Below, piece by piece: positions 13,857 to 24,177 of a stretch of 64,000 nucleotides of DNA. This stretch comes from Limnohabitans sp. MMS-10A-178 (lineage in GTDB: Bacteria > Pseudomonadota > Gammaproteobacteria > Burkholderiales > Burkholderiaceae_C): NCBI RefSeq assembly GCF_003063375.1, contig NZ_NERY01000001.1:1302001-1366000 (forward strand), given 5' to 3'. Within the stretch, counting starts at the first letter, position 1. Each line of letters opens with the position of its first letter. The notes below the pieces were generated by a model that was not told the DNA's origin, ran no database searches, and was given only the letters and a program-made list of their open reading frames with translations. Both the position numbers and the translations under genes were made by a program.

Positions 13857-14404
13857 TGTAATAAACCGCCGGCTGAGCCAGTTGAGCCAGCCGAACCTGG
13901 TGTCTCGCCAATTTCAATTTTGAAGAACCCAGTGCCGCAAGTGCCGGCTTCCTGTTCTTGGGCTGTGGCCAATCGAACGTGATTCACCTTCAGGCTAATG
14001 CGCAGGGCGATGCCCGACAAGGGATGGTTGCCGTCAAGCACCACATGATCGGGATAAATTTCGGTGATGGTGTAAAGCACATTGCGCGGTGCATCGGGAT
14101 TGCAACCCGTGGGCAGTGCGGTACCTTCAATGGTGAGGCCTTCTTCGATGTCTTTGGGAAAGAGCGCCTTGGGTTCAAGGAATAACAAATTTTCGTCAAA
14201 GTCGCCGAAAGCATCTTCTGGCTCAAGGTGCAAATCAACCTTGGCACCTGCCGAATGACCCTGAAGCGCCTCTTCAATTTTGGGCAGCAAATCTTGGCCC
14301 CCCACGAAGAAAGCCACAGGCTCGTCAAGCTCGTCTAAAACTTCGCCCAAAGTATCTTTGAGCGTCCAGGTCAGTTCGACCACACATTGAGAAGTAATAT
14401 CCAT
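13853..14404 (-). CDS. slyD: FKBP-type peptidyl-prolyl isomerase, SlyD-like
   Basis: A 183-residue cytoplasmic FKBP with the SlyD layout: an FKBP strand, an inserted-flap chaperone domain (about residues 70-125) containing [11 protein letters not shown], and the closing FKBP strand. SlyD proteins are prolyl isomerases and chaperones, and in enterobacteria donate nickel. The His/Cys-rich nickel tail of E. coli SlyD is absent; the C-terminus is instead a short Gly/Ser/Thr repeat. Nickel delivery is therefore doubtful. The gene is convergent with dut. Confidence 0.87.
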   Translation of the reverse strand: MDITSQCVVELTWTLKDTLGEVLDELDEPVAFFVGGQDLLPKIEEALQGHSAGAKVDLHLEPEDAFGDFDENLLFLEPKALFPKDIEEGLTIEGTALPTGCNPDAPRNVLYTITEIYPDHVVLDGNHPLSGIALRISLKVNHVRLATAQEQEAGTCGTGFFKIEIGETPGSAGSTGSAGGLLH

Positions 14405-14448
14405 CTCAGAATTGTCGCAGTTTTGAAATCGTTTTTGAATTGAATGTG

Positions 14449-15594
14449 ATGCAAAAAAACACCCCCTTAAACTTGCTCGGCGGATTGAGCCCAGCCCAAT
14501 TCATGAAGCGCCATTGGCAGAAAAAACCACTGCTGATTCGGCAAGCCATCCCCAATATGAGGCCGCTCATCGACCGGGCGGCTCTGCTGGACATGTTGGA
14601 AAGTGAAGAGGTTGAGTCTCGCCTCATTGTTCGCAATGGCGAAAAATGGACCTTGAAAAAGGGACCCCTAAAAAGAAAAAGCTTGCCTAGTCTCAAGACA
14701 CCCGATTGGACGGTGCTGGTTCAAGGAGTCGATTTGCACAGCCATGCTGTACACGCCTTGTTGCAGCAGTTTCGGTTTGTGCCCGATGCCAGATTAGACG
14801 ATTTGATGATCAGTTTTGCCACCGATGGCGGTGGCGTAGGGCCCCACTTCGATAGCTATGACGTGTTCTTGTTGCAAGCCCATGGCCAGCGCAATTGGCG
14901 AATTGGTCGGCAAAAGAAATTTGAGTTGCAGGAAGGTGTGCCGCTCAAAATTTTGAAAGACTTCAAGCCTGAATCTGAGTTTTTGCTGAACCCCGGTGAC
15001 ATGTTGTATCTGCCTCCAGGATATGCCCACGATGGCACTGCTGTGGGCGAGTGCATGACCTACTCCATTGGCTTCAAGGCGCCTAAAAAGGCTGAATTGG
15101 CCAGCCAGCTCTTGATGGGCCTTGCTGAAGAGTTGTCCGAGAAATCAGGTTCAAGTTTGGACGCCATTTATCAGGATCCCAGACAATCTGCCTCAATTCG
15201 GGATGCTTGTGTACCCGCTGCCCTGCAAAAATTTGCCTTTCAATCCGTGACCAAGGCGGTTCAAGATCCCCAAATGTTGAATTGCTTGTTGGGTGAGACC
15301 CTGACCGAGCCCAAGCCCAATGTTTGGTTCGATCCACCCAATCATGAGGATTTGGCTTTGTGGGCCTGGCCTTGTGGCGTTCGGCTCGATCATCGAAGCA
15401 AAATGCTCTTTGACGACAAGCATATTTTTGTGAATGGTGAAAGCTTCCGTGCATCTGGCAGGGATGCCAAGTTGCTGCAAAAGCTGGCCAATGAAAAGGC
15501 GCTCAGTGCCAAAGAAGCATCCACTTTGAGTTCAACCGCTGCTGAGTTGATGCAGGCTTGGTGGGAAGAAGGATGGTGGCATTCAGAGGCCTGA
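14449..15594 (+). CDS. Cupin/JmjC-type ribosomal protein oxygenase, RoxA/YcfD-like
   Basis: A 2-oxoglutarate/Fe(II) oxygenase of the YcfD/RoxA group, which hydroxylates an arginine of ribosomal protein L16. The iron-binding HxD lies in GPHFDSYDVFLLQ, and the distal ligand region is GDMLYLPPGYAHDGTA. A C-terminal winged-helix-like region follows, as in the family. The frame is open from a TTG at 14440; an in-frame ATG at 14449 is preferred. The length of about 381 residues is normal. The target is inferred from family only. Confidence 0.88.
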   Translation: MQKNTPLNLLGGLSPAQFMKRHWQKKPLLIRQAIPNMRPLIDRAALLDMLESEEVESRLIVRNGEKWTLKKGPLKRKSLPSLKTPDWTVLVQGVDLHSHAVHALLQQFRFVPDARLDDLMISFATDGGGVGPHFDSYDVFLLQAHGQRNWRIGRQKKFELQEGVPLKILKDFKPESEFLLNPGDMLYLPPGYAHDGTAVGECMTYSIGFKAPKKAELASQLLMGLAEELSEKSGSSLDAIYQDPRQSASIRDACVPAALQKFAFQSVTKAVQDPQMLNCLLGETLTEPKPNVWFDPPNHEDLALWAWPCGVRLDHRSKMLFDDKHIFVNGESFRASGRDAKLLQKLANEKALSAKEASTLSSTAAELMQAWWEEGWWHSEA

Positions 15595-15746
15595 TGGGAG
15601 GCGCCACAGAGAAAGGCTCAATAAAGCTATAATCCGAGGCTGGATAGCAAGAGCTCGAGTGCTTGCTATTCTGTCAACAGGGTTTTTATATGCCTTGATG
15701 ACAATTTCCCGGAAATTGTTTTTCATTCACTTTAAGGATAATAATC
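15595..15746 (+). promoter_or_regulatory. Upstream region of the Ala/Pro lipoprotein with two inverted repeats
   Basis: A 152-bp region upstream of the lipoprotein gene. It shows a perfect TATAAT at 15628-15633 as a likely -10, though without a clear -35. A 7-bp inverted repeat follows (TAGCAAG 15645-15651, CTTGCTA 15662-15668), then a perfect 9-bp inverted repeat (ACAATTTCC 15701-15709, GGAAATTGT 15711-15719) followed by T residues. These would lie in the 5' untranslated leader if the -10 is real, so the leader may be structured and regulatory. Confidence 0.5.
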
Positions 15747-15974
15747 ATGAACAAGTCCCTCGTTTTGGCCGCCGTGATCGCTGCTGCTGCTTTGGCCGCT
15801 TGCGGTAAAAAAGAAACTCCAGCACCAGCACCAGCACCCGCTCCAGCTGCCGCTCCAGCACCTGCAGCTCCCGCTGCTGATGCCAAGCCAGCTGACGCTG
15901 CTGCTCCTGCTGCTGCACCAGCACCTGCTGCTGCGCCAGCTGCGCCTGCTCCTGCAGAAGCTCCTAAGAAGTAA
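15747..15974 (+). CDS. Small alanine/proline-rich lipoprotein
   Basis: A 75-residue predicted lipoprotein. The signal peptide ends with the lipobox LAAC (Cys about residue 20), followed by GKKE and then a low-complexity stretch of Ala-Pro repeats ending in KK. It has AAGGAT upstream as ribosome-binding site and a strong terminator immediately downstream, so it is a real single-gene unit. The rigid Ala-Pro region could span part of the periplasm or cell wall. No enzymatic domain. Similar small lipoproteins are common in Comamonadaceae but functionally undefined. Confidence 0.85.
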   Translation: MNKSLVLAAVIAAAALAACGKKETPAPAPAPAPAAAPAPAAPAADAKPADAAAPAAAPAPAAAPAAPAPAEAPKK

Positions 15975-15991
15975 TTCTTGGCAGTCAAAGA

Positions 15992-16018
15992 AAAACCCCG
16001 CTCTGCGGGGTTTTTTTT
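15992..16018 (+). terminator. Rho-independent terminator of the lipoprotein gene
   Basis: Stem ACCCCGC/GCGGGGT with a short loop followed by eight T residues, 17 bp after the lipoprotein stop. Because A residues precede the stem, it may also work for the opposite strand, though a repeat array separates it from bamC. Confidence 0.92.
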
Positions 16019-16030
16019 CGCCAGGGTTTT

Positions 16031-16075
16031 AGAGCCTAAATCATGAGAGCCTAAATCATGAGGGCCTGAATCATG
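16031..16075. repeat. Three tandem copies of a 15-bp repeat
   Basis: Three head-to-tail copies of AGAGCCTAAATCATG at 16031-16045, 16046-16060 and, with two changes, 16061-16075, between the lipoprotein terminator and the 3' end of bamC. This looks like local slippage expansion and could vary in copy number between strains. Confidence 0.9.
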
Positions 16076-16098
16076 AAGCCCTCTAGACGAAGCCTTTG

Positions 16099-17244
16099 TT
16101 ATTTGATTTCGTCGGACAGCAGTTTGATGATTCTTTCTGCATTGGCAGAAGTATCTGGCATACCGTCGGCACCTTGAACCTGAACCGTCGAGACATCGCC
16201 TTTGCTGGTCACTGCAATGCGATACTTGGCAAGCGTTGGAATGGCCTTGTCGCTGGTGAAAAGCTTGGCAAAGAAACCAGGCTCTTTGCCTGAAGTGCCC
16301 GGCGGTGCATAACGCACAAAGAACATGCCTTGTGCACGATCGCGATCTTCGACTGTGAAACCAGTACGGTCAATGGCGACACCCACTCTGCGCCATGCAC
16401 GGTCAAAACCATCTCTGATTTCAATGGCTGGCAAATTGTTTAACTTGATAACTTTCACATCACTTGGCAAGCTTGCGCTGGGTGCAGCGGCGCTGACACT
16501 GATGGCTCCCTTGTTCGTGGATGAGCCAGCTGTTTGGTCCTGACCACCTAGGCGCAACATGAGCCGGCGTAAGAATTCAATTTCCAATTCGGGGTCTGCA
16601 GCGCGAGGTGTCCAAGTGGTGGCGTCTTTGGCATTGGTGGTGTAAATCTCAGCCAAGCCTCTGTGAGTGATGGTGATTTCTAGGCCATTGGCTGTTCGTT
16701 CAACACGCGTTCTAAAGCGGTCACGTTCACCGGTAGAGTAGAAGGAGTCAAAAACTTTGCCCAAGGACCTGCGAATAAAGTCTTGTGGCAGTTTGGCGCG
16801 ATTTTCCGCCCAGTCTGTTTCCATGATGCCCAGTTCTGGTTGATCAAGCGATAGAGCAAAGCCATTGTCTTTCCAGAACTCACGCAGAGGTTCCCAAACT
16901 GAATCGGCGTTTCTCTGAACGATCAAAAAACGTTGAGAGCCAGACCGTTCGATGCGTGCACTGCCTGCTTGATTGGTGGCGGTTCCGGCATCGTTGGCTG
17001 AGCGACCCATAGAGCCTGATGCTGCTGCCATGCCAGAGGCACTGTTTGATGCGGATACTTGATATCGAGAATCGCGTCTTAACTGCGTCAGGTCGGGTGG
17101 GACCTCAAGGGTTCTGGCTTGAGTGGCGCGTTTGTAGTCAATTTTGCTTTCTTCGAGTGCTGAGCAGCCAGACAAAAAACAGATGAGCGTGGCAACACAA
17201 AGTAAGGGAGTCAGTTGACGAGCAGAATTGGCGAATCGATTCAC
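16099..17244 (-). CDS. bamC: Outer membrane protein assembly factor BamC
   Basis: BamC (NlpB), a lipoprotein of the BAM complex that inserts beta-barrel proteins into the outer membrane. The open frame reaches 17274, but GTG at 17244 is preferred: AAGGA lies 7 bp upstream and it does not overlap dapA. The lipobox is LSGC, followed by the conserved unstructured segment, and two helix-grip domains make up the rest. It directly follows dapA (10 bp), the conserved order in proteobacteria. Confidence 0.88.
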   Translation of the reverse strand: MNRFANSARQLTPLLCVATLICFLSGCSALEESKIDYKRATQARTLEVPPDLTQLRRDSRYQVSASNSASGMAAASGSMGRSANDAGTATNQAGSARIERSGSQRFLIVQRNADSVWEPLREFWKDNGFALSLDQPELGIMETDWAENRAKLPQDFIRRSLGKVFDSFYSTGERDRFRTRVERTANGLEITITHRGLAEIYTTNAKDATTWTPRAADPELEIEFLRRLMLRLGGQDQTAGSSTNKGAISVSAAAPSASLPSDVKVIKLNNLPAIEIRDGFDRAWRRVGVAIDRTGFTVEDRDRAQGMFFVRYAPPGTSGKEPGFFAKLFTSDKAIPTLAKYRIAVTSKGDVSTVQVQGADGMPDTSANAERIIKLLSDEIK

Positions 17245-17254
17245 TGGGTTGTCC

Positions 17255-18151
17255 TTAAATAAGTCCGCTGGCAAGCAAAGCAGCTTCTACCACTTGATGC
17301 TGAGATTTTGACAGATCGGTCATTGGCAGACGCAATGTACCACCGCACAAGCCCATGCGAGCCATGGCCCACTTGACTGGAATGGGGTTGGCTTCGACAA
17401 ACAAGTTTTTGTGAATGGGCATGAGTTGAAATTGAATTTCCATGGCCTTCTGAACGTTGCCAGACATGGCGGCCATGCAAAGTTCATGCATTAAACGAGG
17501 TGCAATGTTGGCAGACACGCTGATATTGCCCTTACCACCACACAACATGAGGGCTACGGCGGTGGGATCGTCGCCAGAGTACACCGAAAATTCTTTGGGC
17601 AAATCGCGAATGAGCCACTGCGCACGTTCAATATTACCTGTGGCCTCTTTGATGCCCACAATGCCAGGAACCTTTGCAAGTCTGAGGACAGTTTCATGCT
17701 GCATGTCGGCTACTGTACGGCCTGGCACGTTGTACAAAATGATGGGCAAGTTGGGCACCGCTTCTGCGATGGCCTTGAAATGCTGGTAGATGCCTTCTTG
17801 GGTTGGCTTGTTGTAATAGGGTACAACTTGCAGCTGACAATCGGCGCCCACGCTTTGGGCAAATTGAGCCAATTCAATGGCTTCGGCTGTGGAGTTTGCG
17901 CCGCAACCCGCCATGATGGGTACACGACCTTTGGCTTGTTCAACCGAGACGCGAATGATTTCGCGGTGCTCTTCGACATTGACCGTGGGTGACTCACCCG
18001 TGGTACCCACGACACCAATACAGTCGGTGCCTTCGGCAATGTGCCAATCGATCAATTTTCGAAGGCTGGCGTAATCGACGGAACCGTCCTCCAGCATGGG
18101 AGTGACCAAAGCGGGGATGCTGCCTGAAATGGGTTGATATGGTTTCGTCAT
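17255..18151 (-). CDS. dapA: 4-hydroxy-tetrahydrodipicolinate synthase
   Basis: DapA, the first committed enzyme of lysine and diaminopimelate synthesis, condensing pyruvate with aspartate semialdehyde. The ATG at 18151 gives 298 residues starting [19 protein letters not shown]; an upstream in-frame ATG at 18172 adds seven unlikely residues. Signatures: GTTGESPT, the tyrosine of the LYNVPGRT segment and the Schiff-base lysine in GIKEATG. It is followed closely by bamC. Confidence 0.95.
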   Translation of the reverse strand: MTKPYQPISGSIPALVTPMLEDGSVDYASLRKLIDWHIAEGTDCIGVVGTTGESPTVNVEEHREIIRVSVEQAKGRVPIMAGCGANSTAEAIELAQFAQSVGADCQLQVVPYYNKPTQEGIYQHFKAIAEAVPNLPIILYNVPGRTVADMQHETVLRLAKVPGIVGIKEATGNIERAQWLIRDLPKEFSVYSGDDPTAVALMLCGGKGNISVSANIAPRLMHELCMAAMSGNVQKAMEIQFQLMPIHKNLFVEANPIPVKWAMARMGLCGGTLRLPMTDLSKSQHQVVEAALLASGLI

Positions 18152-18181
18152 GGCGAGTGAATAGAACGACAAATAAGCATT

Positions 18182-18724
18182 CTAACGACTGCTAAGGCAA
18201 AACTGACCAGCCTGATTGTCGACTTGTTGAACCGCCACTATTCTTTGGATGTATTTGGCGGGTTCATCCCAATATCCGTCTTCATAAGCAATGACGCGAA
18301 GTGGGGCGAATGTTCGGAGCAACTCCCCGGGTTGCAGCAAGAAGTCTGGCCTTGAAGGTTTGCCAATTTTTTCATGCCCCAATGCAAATGTCTCGTAAAT
18401 CAAAATTCCACCTGGCGCCAGACTTGCCAAAATTTGGGGCATCAATGGCCGCCACAGATAATTGGTAACCACCACCACATCAAAAGTTTGACCGCTCAGG
18501 GGCCACGGCCCGCCTTCAATGTCTGCTTCCAACACCCGCCCATGGGCCGCTGCCTCTGCAAGGGCTGCTGCTGAACGGTCAACGCCCGTGCAATGGTGCC
18601 CTTGTGACTTTAAATACTGCATGTGTCTGCCAGCACCGCAGGCCAGGTCCAAGACCTGACTTTGAGGTTTGGCCAAGTGCGACCATTTTTGGACCCAAGT
18701 GGAAGGGGCTTCTGTGCCATGCAT
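18182..18724 (-). CDS. Class I SAM-dependent methyltransferase
   Basis: A 180-residue Rossmann-fold methyltransferase. Motif I is VLDLACGAGRHM at about residues 25-36, with acidic motif II around GVD and the post-motif VVTNYLWRP. Such short stand-alone enzymes include tellurite-resistance TehB-like proteins; the substrate cannot be read. The gene is 30 bp upstream of dapA on the same strand and may be cotranscribed. Full length appears intact. Confidence 0.83.
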   Translation of the reverse strand: MHGTEAPSTWVQKWSHLAKPQSQVLDLACGAGRHMQYLKSQGHHCTGVDRSAAALAEAAAHGRVLEADIEGGPWPLSGQTFDVVVVTNYLWRPLMPQILASLAPGGILIYETFALGHEKIGKPSRPDFLLQPGELLRTFAPLRVIAYEDGYWDEPAKYIQRIVAVQQVDNQAGQFCLSSR

Positions 18725-18862
18725 CTTTTCAAACTCCTGCTGAAACTGGTTGGTTTTTAAGCCAGATGGCCTGAATGATGCACGATAGATGCCCTATTTG
18801 GCTTGAAGGGAGCTGTAAATTTATCCAGTACTTTGCCTGATTTCACACTACAATCTGCGCCC

Positions 18863-20845
18863 ATGGCTACTACAACCTCAGCAAAATCATCCCCCGAATA
18901 TGGCGAGGGCTCCATTCGAGTTCTCAAAGGCCTTGAGCCCGTCAAACAGCGACCGGGCATGTACACCCGAACCGACAACCCATTGCACGTCATTCAAGAG
19001 GTGCTCGACAACGCGGCCGATGAAGCTTTGGCAGGCCACGGTAAAAAAATCAAAGTGGTTTTGCATGTCGATGGGTCTGTCAGCATCGAAGACGATGGTC
19101 GCGGCATTCCATTTGGTTTGCATCCTGAAGAAAAAGCACCGGTGATTGAGCTGGTTTTCACGCGTTTGCATGCGGGTGGCAAGTTCGACAAAGGCAAGGG
19201 TGGCGCCTACAGTTTTTCCGGTGGACTGCATGGCGTGGGTGTGAGCGTGACCAATGCATTGGCAAAACGTTTGGAAGCCACCAGTTACCGTGAGGGTCAA
19301 GTGGCCTCTTTGACGTTCTCCGGTGGGGATGTCATTGAGCAGCTGGTTACGCGCAAAGCGGCAGATGGCGACCGCAAACAAGGCACTACGGTGCGTGTTT
19401 GGCCTGATGCCAAATACTTTGAATCCAGTGCGCTGCCAATGACCGAGCTCACCCATTTGCTGCGCAGCAAGGCGGTTCTCATGCCAGGTGTAACGGTCAC
19501 GTTGTTGAACGAGAAAACCAAGGAAACCCAAACCTGGCAATACAAGGCGGGACTGCGCGATTACCTCATGCAAACTTTGAATGGCGAACCTGTCATTCCC
19601 CTGTTTGAAGGCGAAGGCTTTGCCGACGGCAACAACGACAGCTTTGCCGAGGGCGAGGGCGCCAGCTGGGCGGTGGCATTCACTGAAGACGGCCAGCCTG
19701 TGCGCGAGAGCTATGTCAACTTGATTCCTACCACTGCAGGCGGCACCCACGACAGTGGTTTGCGCGATGGTTTGTTCACCGCTGTGAAAAGCTTTATTGA
19801 GTTGCACAGCTTGTTGCCCAAGGGCGTCAAGCTCATGCCCGAAGACGTGTTTGCACGCGCCAGTTTTGTGTTGTCTGCCAAAGTGCTCGACCCGCAATTT
19901 CAAGGCCAAATCAAGGAACGTTTGAACTCGCGCGATGCCGTTCGCTTGGTCTCAAGCTTTGTGCGTCCTAGCTTAGAGCTCTGGCTCAATGAGCATGTGG
20001 AGTACGGCAAAAAATTGGCCGAGCTGGCCATCAAGGCGGCGCAGTATCGACAAAAGGCGGGCCAAAAAGTTGAGAAGCGCAAAAGCTCTGGCGTCGCTGT
20101 TTTGCCGGGCAAACTTACCGATTGCGAAAGCAAAGACATAGCGCACAACGAAGTGTTTTTGGTGGAGGGCGATTCTGCTGGCGGCAGCGCCAAGATGGGC
20201 CGCGACAAAGAATGCCAAGCCATCTTGCCCCTTCGCGGCAAGGTGCTCAACACCTGGGAAGTCGATCGCGATCGACTGTTTGCCAACAACGAAATTCACG
20301 ACATTTCGGTGGCCATTGGCGTCGACCCGCACGGCCCCAACGACTCGCCCGATTTGTCGGGTTTGCGCTATGGCAAGATTTGCATCTTGAGCGATGCCGA
20401 TGTCGACGGTTCACACATTCAAGTTTTACTTCTCACACTGTTCTTCCGTCACTTCCCCAAGTTGATTGAAACCGGCAATGTGTTTGTGGCGCGCCCACCC
20501 TTGTTCCGTGTAGATGCCCCCGCGCGCGGCAAAAAACCAGCGGCCAAGATGTACGCATTGGACGAAGCCGAGATGCAAAGCATTTTGGACAAACTGCGCA
20601 AAGACGGTGTGCGCGAGGGCGCTTGGAGCATCAGTCGATTCAAAGGCTTGGGCGAGATGAGTGCCGAGCAGTTGTGGGAGACCACGCTCAACCCAGACAC
20701 ACGGCGCTTGTTGCCAGTGCAGCTGGGTACTTTGGATTTTGCGCAAACCGAAAGTTTGATCACGCAGCTGATGGGCAAAGGCGAGGCTGCGGCCCGTCGC
20801 GAACTCATGGAATTGCATGGCGATGCCATTGAGGTGGACATTTAA
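18863..20845 (+). CDS. parE: DNA topoisomerase IV subunit B
   Basis: ParE, the ATPase subunit of topoisomerase IV, which decatenates daughter chromosomes. The ATG at 18863 gives 660 residues; the frame is open from 18803. GHKL ATPase motifs are LDNAADEAL (Asn and Asp), DGRGIPFG and GGLHGVG. The TOPRIM domain has [18 protein letters not shown] and DADVDGSHI. It is 2 bp upstream of parC, which distinguishes the pair from gyrB. Confidence 0.95.
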   Translation: MATTTSAKSSPEYGEGSIRVLKGLEPVKQRPGMYTRTDNPLHVIQEVLDNAADEALAGHGKKIKVVLHVDGSVSIEDDGRGIPFGLHPEEKAPVIELVFTRLHAGGKFDKGKGGAYSFSGGLHGVGVSVTNALAKRLEATSYREGQVASLTFSGGDVIEQLVTRKAADGDRKQGTTVRVWPDAKYFESSALPMTELTHLLRSKAVLMPGVTVTLLNEKTKETQTWQYKAGLRDYLMQTLNGEPVIPLFEGEGFADGNNDSFAEGEGASWAVAFTEDGQPVRESYVNLIPTTAGGTHDSGLRDGLFTAVKSFIELHSLLPKGVKLMPEDVFARASFVLSAKVLDPQFQGQIKERLNSRDAVRLVSSFVRPSLELWLNEHVEYGKKLAELAIKAAQYRQKAGQKVEKRKSSGVAVLPGKLTDCESKDIAHNEVFLVEGDSAGGSAKMGRDKECQAILPLRGKVLNTWEVDRDRLFANNEIHDISVAIGVDPHGPNDSPDLSGLRYGKICILSDADVDGSHIQVLLLTLFFRHFPKLIETGNVFVARPPLFRVDAPARGKKPAAKMYALDEAEMQSILDKLRKDGVREGAWSISRFKGLGEMSAEQLWETTLNPDTRRLLPVQLGTLDFAQTESLITQLMGKGEAAARRELMELHGDAIEVDI

Positions 20846-20847
20846 TC

Positions 20848-23217
20848 ATGAACGATCAACCAACTTTAGACCTTCAAAACAGCGAGTCAGATGACTCGCT
20901 GAATTTGGCCACGTATGCGCAGCGCGCCTACCTTGAATATGCCTTGAGTGTGGTGAAAGGCCGCGCCTTGCCCGATGTGTGCGATGGCCAAAAACCTGTT
21001 CAGCGACGCATTTTGTATTCCATGTCCCGCATGGGCTTGGGCTTCTCGGGTGCTACTGGCGCCAAGCCCGTTAAAAGTGCCCGCGTGGTGGGCGATGTGT
21101 TGGGTCGTTTTCACCCTCACGGAGACCAAGCGGCCTACGACGCACTGGTGCGCATGGCCCAAGACTTTAGCCAACGTTATCCGCTGATTGATGGCCAAGG
21201 CAACTTTGGCAGCCGTGATGGCGATGGCGCAGCGGCCATGCGTTACACAGAAGCGCGTCTTTCCAAAATTACCACTTTGTTGTTGGATGAAATTGACCAA
21301 GGCACGGTTGACTTTATTCCCAACTACGACGGCTCTACCGTAGAGCCTCGCCAATTACCAGCGCGCCTGCCGTTCGTATTGATGAATGGCGCCAGCGGCA
21401 TTGCGGTGGGTTTGGCTACCGAAATCCCGAGCCACAATTTGCGTGAAGTGGCCGACGCATGTGTGGCGCTCATCAAGTCCCCCAAGCTCACCGACGATGA
21501 ATTGTTTGCATTGGTGCCAGGCCCCGACTATCCGGGCGGCGGTCAAATTATCAGCCCATCTTCAGACATTGCTGATGCGTATCGCACAGGCCGTGGCTCA
21601 TTGAAGGTTCGCGCACGCTGGAAGATAGAAGACATGGCGCGCGGTCAGTGGCAATTGGTAGTGACCGAGTTGCCCATAGGTGTGAGCTCGCAAAAAGTTT
21701 TGGAAGAAATTGAAGAGCTCACCAATCCCAAAGTGAAGGCTGGCAAAAAAGCCCTGAGTGCAGATCAAATGCAACTCAAGGCCAGCATCTTGTCGGTGCT
21801 CGATGTGGTGCGCGATGAGTCTAGCAAAGATGCCGCAGTGCGCTTGGTGTTTGAGCCCAAAACCAGTCGCATTGAACAGCAAGAACTCATCACTGCCTTG
21901 CTGGCGCATACCAGCTTGGAAACATCTGCTCCCATCAACATGACTTCGGTGGGCATTGATGGCAAGCCAGTGCAAAAGTCCTTGCGCCAAATGATTTTGG
22001 AATGGATTACGTTCCGTCAGCAAACCATTGTGCGCCGCTCCGAGCATCGCTTGGGCAAAGTGATGGACCGTATCCATATTTTGGAAGGTCGTCAGTTGGT
22101 GTTGCTTAACATCGACGAAGTGATTGCCATCATTCGCCAAAGCGATGAGCCTAAGCAAGCTTTGATGGATCGCTTTAAATTGAGCGAACGACAAGCCGAA
22201 GACATTCTTGATATTCGCCTGCGTCAATTGGCGCGTTTGGAAGGCATCAAGATAGAGCAAGAGCTCAAAGAGTTGCGCACAGAGCAAACTCAGCTCGAAG
22301 AAATTTTGGCCAATCCAGCTTCGCTCAAACGCTTGATGGTGAAAGAGATTGAGCAAGACGCCAAAACATTTGCCGATCCACGCCGCACACTTATTCAAGA
22401 AGAGAAGAAGGCAGTGGCCGAAGTGAAGGTGGTGGACGAGCCGGTTACGGTGGTGGTCTCGCAAAAAGGCTGGGTACGTGCACGTCAAGGTCATAGCCAC
22501 GATGCCAGCAGCTTTGCTTTTAAAGCCGGTGATGGTTTGTATGGCACCTTTGAATGCCGCACCATTGACACACTGCTGGCCTTTGGTACAGCGCAAAAAG
22601 GCAGTGGCCGGGTTTACTCTGTGCCTGTAGCGTCGTTGCCTGGTGCAAGGGGCGATGGCCAGCCTGTGACCACTCTCATTGAACTGGAAGCTGGAACTCA
22701 AATTGCCCATTTTTTTGCAGGTCCATCACACTCCACGCTTTTGCTGTCCAGTTCGGGGGGCTATGGATTCATGGCAACTGTTGACAATATGATTTCACGT
22801 CAAAAAGGCGGCAAAGCTTTTATCACGGTGGGTGAAGGTGAATCGGTGTGTGCACCTTCTCACGTTTCGGGCTCGAACGCCACGCTTCAGCCTGGCGCCA
22901 CCAGCATGCCAGCGGCAACGCATGTGGCGTGTGCCTCTACCGGCGGGCGCATTCTGACCTTTGAAATCAGCGAACTCAAGTTGATGGAGAAGGGCGGACG
23001 TGGCTTGATGCTGCTTGATTTGGAAGCCAAGGATGCGTTGGCAGGTGCGGCAGCCTACACGCGCAGTGTGAAACTGATCGGCATTGGCCGTGGCGGTAAA
23101 GACCGCGAAGAAACTTTGGAGATCAGGAGCCTGAACAATGCCCGCGCTGCCAGAGCACGCAAGGGCAAGGCCGCAGATTTGGGATTTAAGCCAACTCACA
23201 TTGTGCGAGTCGAATAA
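20848..23217 (+). CDS. parC: DNA topoisomerase IV subunit A
   Basis: ParC, the DNA-cleaving subunit of topoisomerase IV, 789 residues. The active-site tyrosine lies in MRYTEARL, and the quinolone-determining region is [18 protein letters not shown]. The C-terminal beta-pinwheel region (about residues 520-780) is shorter than in GyrA and lacks an obvious GyrA box, consistent with ParC. It is tightly coupled to parE and closed by a hairpin at 23242-23269. Confidence 0.95.
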   Translation: MNDQPTLDLQNSESDDSLNLATYAQRAYLEYALSVVKGRALPDVCDGQKPVQRRILYSMSRMGLGFSGATGAKPVKSARVVGDVLGRFHPHGDQAAYDALVRMAQDFSQRYPLIDGQGNFGSRDGDGAAAMRYTEARLSKITTLLLDEIDQGTVDFIPNYDGSTVEPRQLPARLPFVLMNGASGIAVGLATEIPSHNLREVADACVALIKSPKLTDDELFALVPGPDYPGGGQIISPSSDIADAYRTGRGSLKVRARWKIEDMARGQWQLVVTELPIGVSSQKVLEEIEELTNPKVKAGKKALSADQMQLKASILSVLDVVRDESSKDAAVRLVFEPKTSRIEQQELITALLAHTSLETSAPINMTSVGIDGKPVQKSLRQMILEWITFRQQTIVRRSEHRLGKVMDRIHILEGRQLVLLNIDEVIAIIRQSDEPKQALMDRFKLSERQAEDILDIRLRQLARLEGIKIEQELKELRTEQTQLEEILANPASLKRLMVKEIEQDAKTFADPRRTLIQEEKKAVAEVKVVDEPVTVVVSQKGWVRARQGHSHDASSFAFKAGDGLYGTFECRTIDTLLAFGTAQKGSGRVYSVPVASLPGARGDGQPVTTLIELEAGTQIAHFFAGPSHSTLLLSSSGGYGFMATVDNMISRQKGGKAFITVGEGESVCAPSHVSGSNATLQPGATSMPAATHVACASTGGRILTFEISELKLMEKGGRGLMLLDLEAKDALAGAAAYTRSVKLIGIGRGGKDREETLEIRSLNNARAARARKGKAADLGFKPTHIVRVE

Positions 23218-23241
23218 CGATTTCTGATGAACTGTCTACTC

Positions 23242-23269
23242 ATTCAAGCACCTGACGAGGTGCTTGAAT
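23242..23269. terminator. Hairpin between convergent parC and response regulator
   Basis: A perfect 12-bp stem (ATTCAAGCACCT / AGGTGCTTGAAT) with a GACG loop, lying between convergent genes. The following sequence is only moderately T-rich, so it may act as a bidirectional terminator or a transcript-stabilising hairpin. Confidence 0.75.
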
Positions 23270-23286
23270 CGTAGGTTTGATTGTTC

Positions 23287-23976
23287 TTATCTTTTGGGCG
23301 CAAAGTGCATGCGAGGTACAAATTGATAAGTTGATCGCCAGCATGTGGCGAGCAATTCTTCCGTGCCGTGCCTTTTCGTCAGCTTCTTGCGAAGCCTCGA
23401 CACACAAACTTGCAAACGTTTGTTGTTGTAAAAATCGGAAAGCCCCCAGATTGCAAGCTCCAGTGCGTCGCTGCGAAGCGCTTGTTCTGGTGCCATGGCC
23501 AATTGGGTGAGCAGCACAGTTTCCATGGCAGTCAAGTCAATGGCGTTGTTGGAAGGGCCCGTGAGCAATGCCCTGACCGGATCGATGGTCCAACCTGTTT
23601 TGAGAGTTCTGGGCATTCTGGCGGCCAATCTTTCGATGATGGCAATCAATTCACTTGGGTTAAACGGCTTGCTGATGCAAACATCTGCACCTGCAGCAAT
23701 GGCCGCAATGCGCACTTGTGGTTCGGTGGCTGGGGCAATCATGACAACTCGAACTTCTGGGTGCTTGGCCAGTTTGGCGGTGTAAGCTAAGCGTTGCTCG
23801 CCCAAAGTGTGTGCGTCCAAAACCACCACATCGCTGGTGGGATGGCTGCACTGAGCGCTGAGATCGTGGGCATCCATGAAGTGATGCGCCTGCATACCAG
23901 CAGTTTGCAGGTGGGCAAGGACTTGTTCCGCCAAAATTGAGTCTTGTTCGACGAAGCTGACACAGAGGGGTTTCAT
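23287..23976 (-). CDS. Orphan OmpR-type response regulator
   Basis: A 229-residue two-component response regulator with an N-terminal receiver domain and a C-terminal winged helix. Receiver residues: E10 and D12 acidic pocket, phospho-acceptor D54 (VVVLDAH) and K103 (ISKPFNP). The DNA-binding half (about 130-220) ends with CVSRLRKKL, the OmpR recognition-helix pattern. No histidine kinase gene lies nearby, so its partner is unknown. An AT-rich 200-bp promoter region lies upstream (23977-24177), with no recognised operator. Confidence 0.87.
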   Translation of the reverse strand: MKPLCVSFVEQDSILAEQVLAHLQTAGMQAHHFMDAHDLSAQCSHPTSDVVVLDAHTLGEQRLAYTAKLAKHPEVRVVMIAPATEPQVRIAAIAAGADVCISKPFNPSELIAIIERLAARMPRTLKTGWTIDPVRALLTGPSNNAIDLTAMETVLLTQLAMAPEQALRSDALELAIWGLSDFYNNKRLQVCVSRLRKKLTKRHGTEELLATCWRSTYQFVPRMHFAPKR

Positions 23977-24177
23977 GGCGGTTGTCCTTTATAAATGTTT
24001 ACTTAAGAATTCATAGTAATTCTTTTTGTATACACTTATTAATAAAATTTGATCATTTTTGTAGTTAAAAGTGATTCAAATTCAATGTATTTTTAGATTT
24101 CTCCTCTCAAAACTAGCATTATTTGCATTGCCTTTCCTTGAACTTGCAAAGAAAGGCAGTGTGGCAATTTTGTTGAA

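Noticed and set aside
18887-19909. 340-codon minus-strand open frame over parE
   Set aside because: Antisense shadow of parE; composition and lack of domain argue against a gene.
21598-22710. 370-codon minus-strand open frame over parC
   Set aside because: Antisense shadow of parC; no start signal or recognisable domain.
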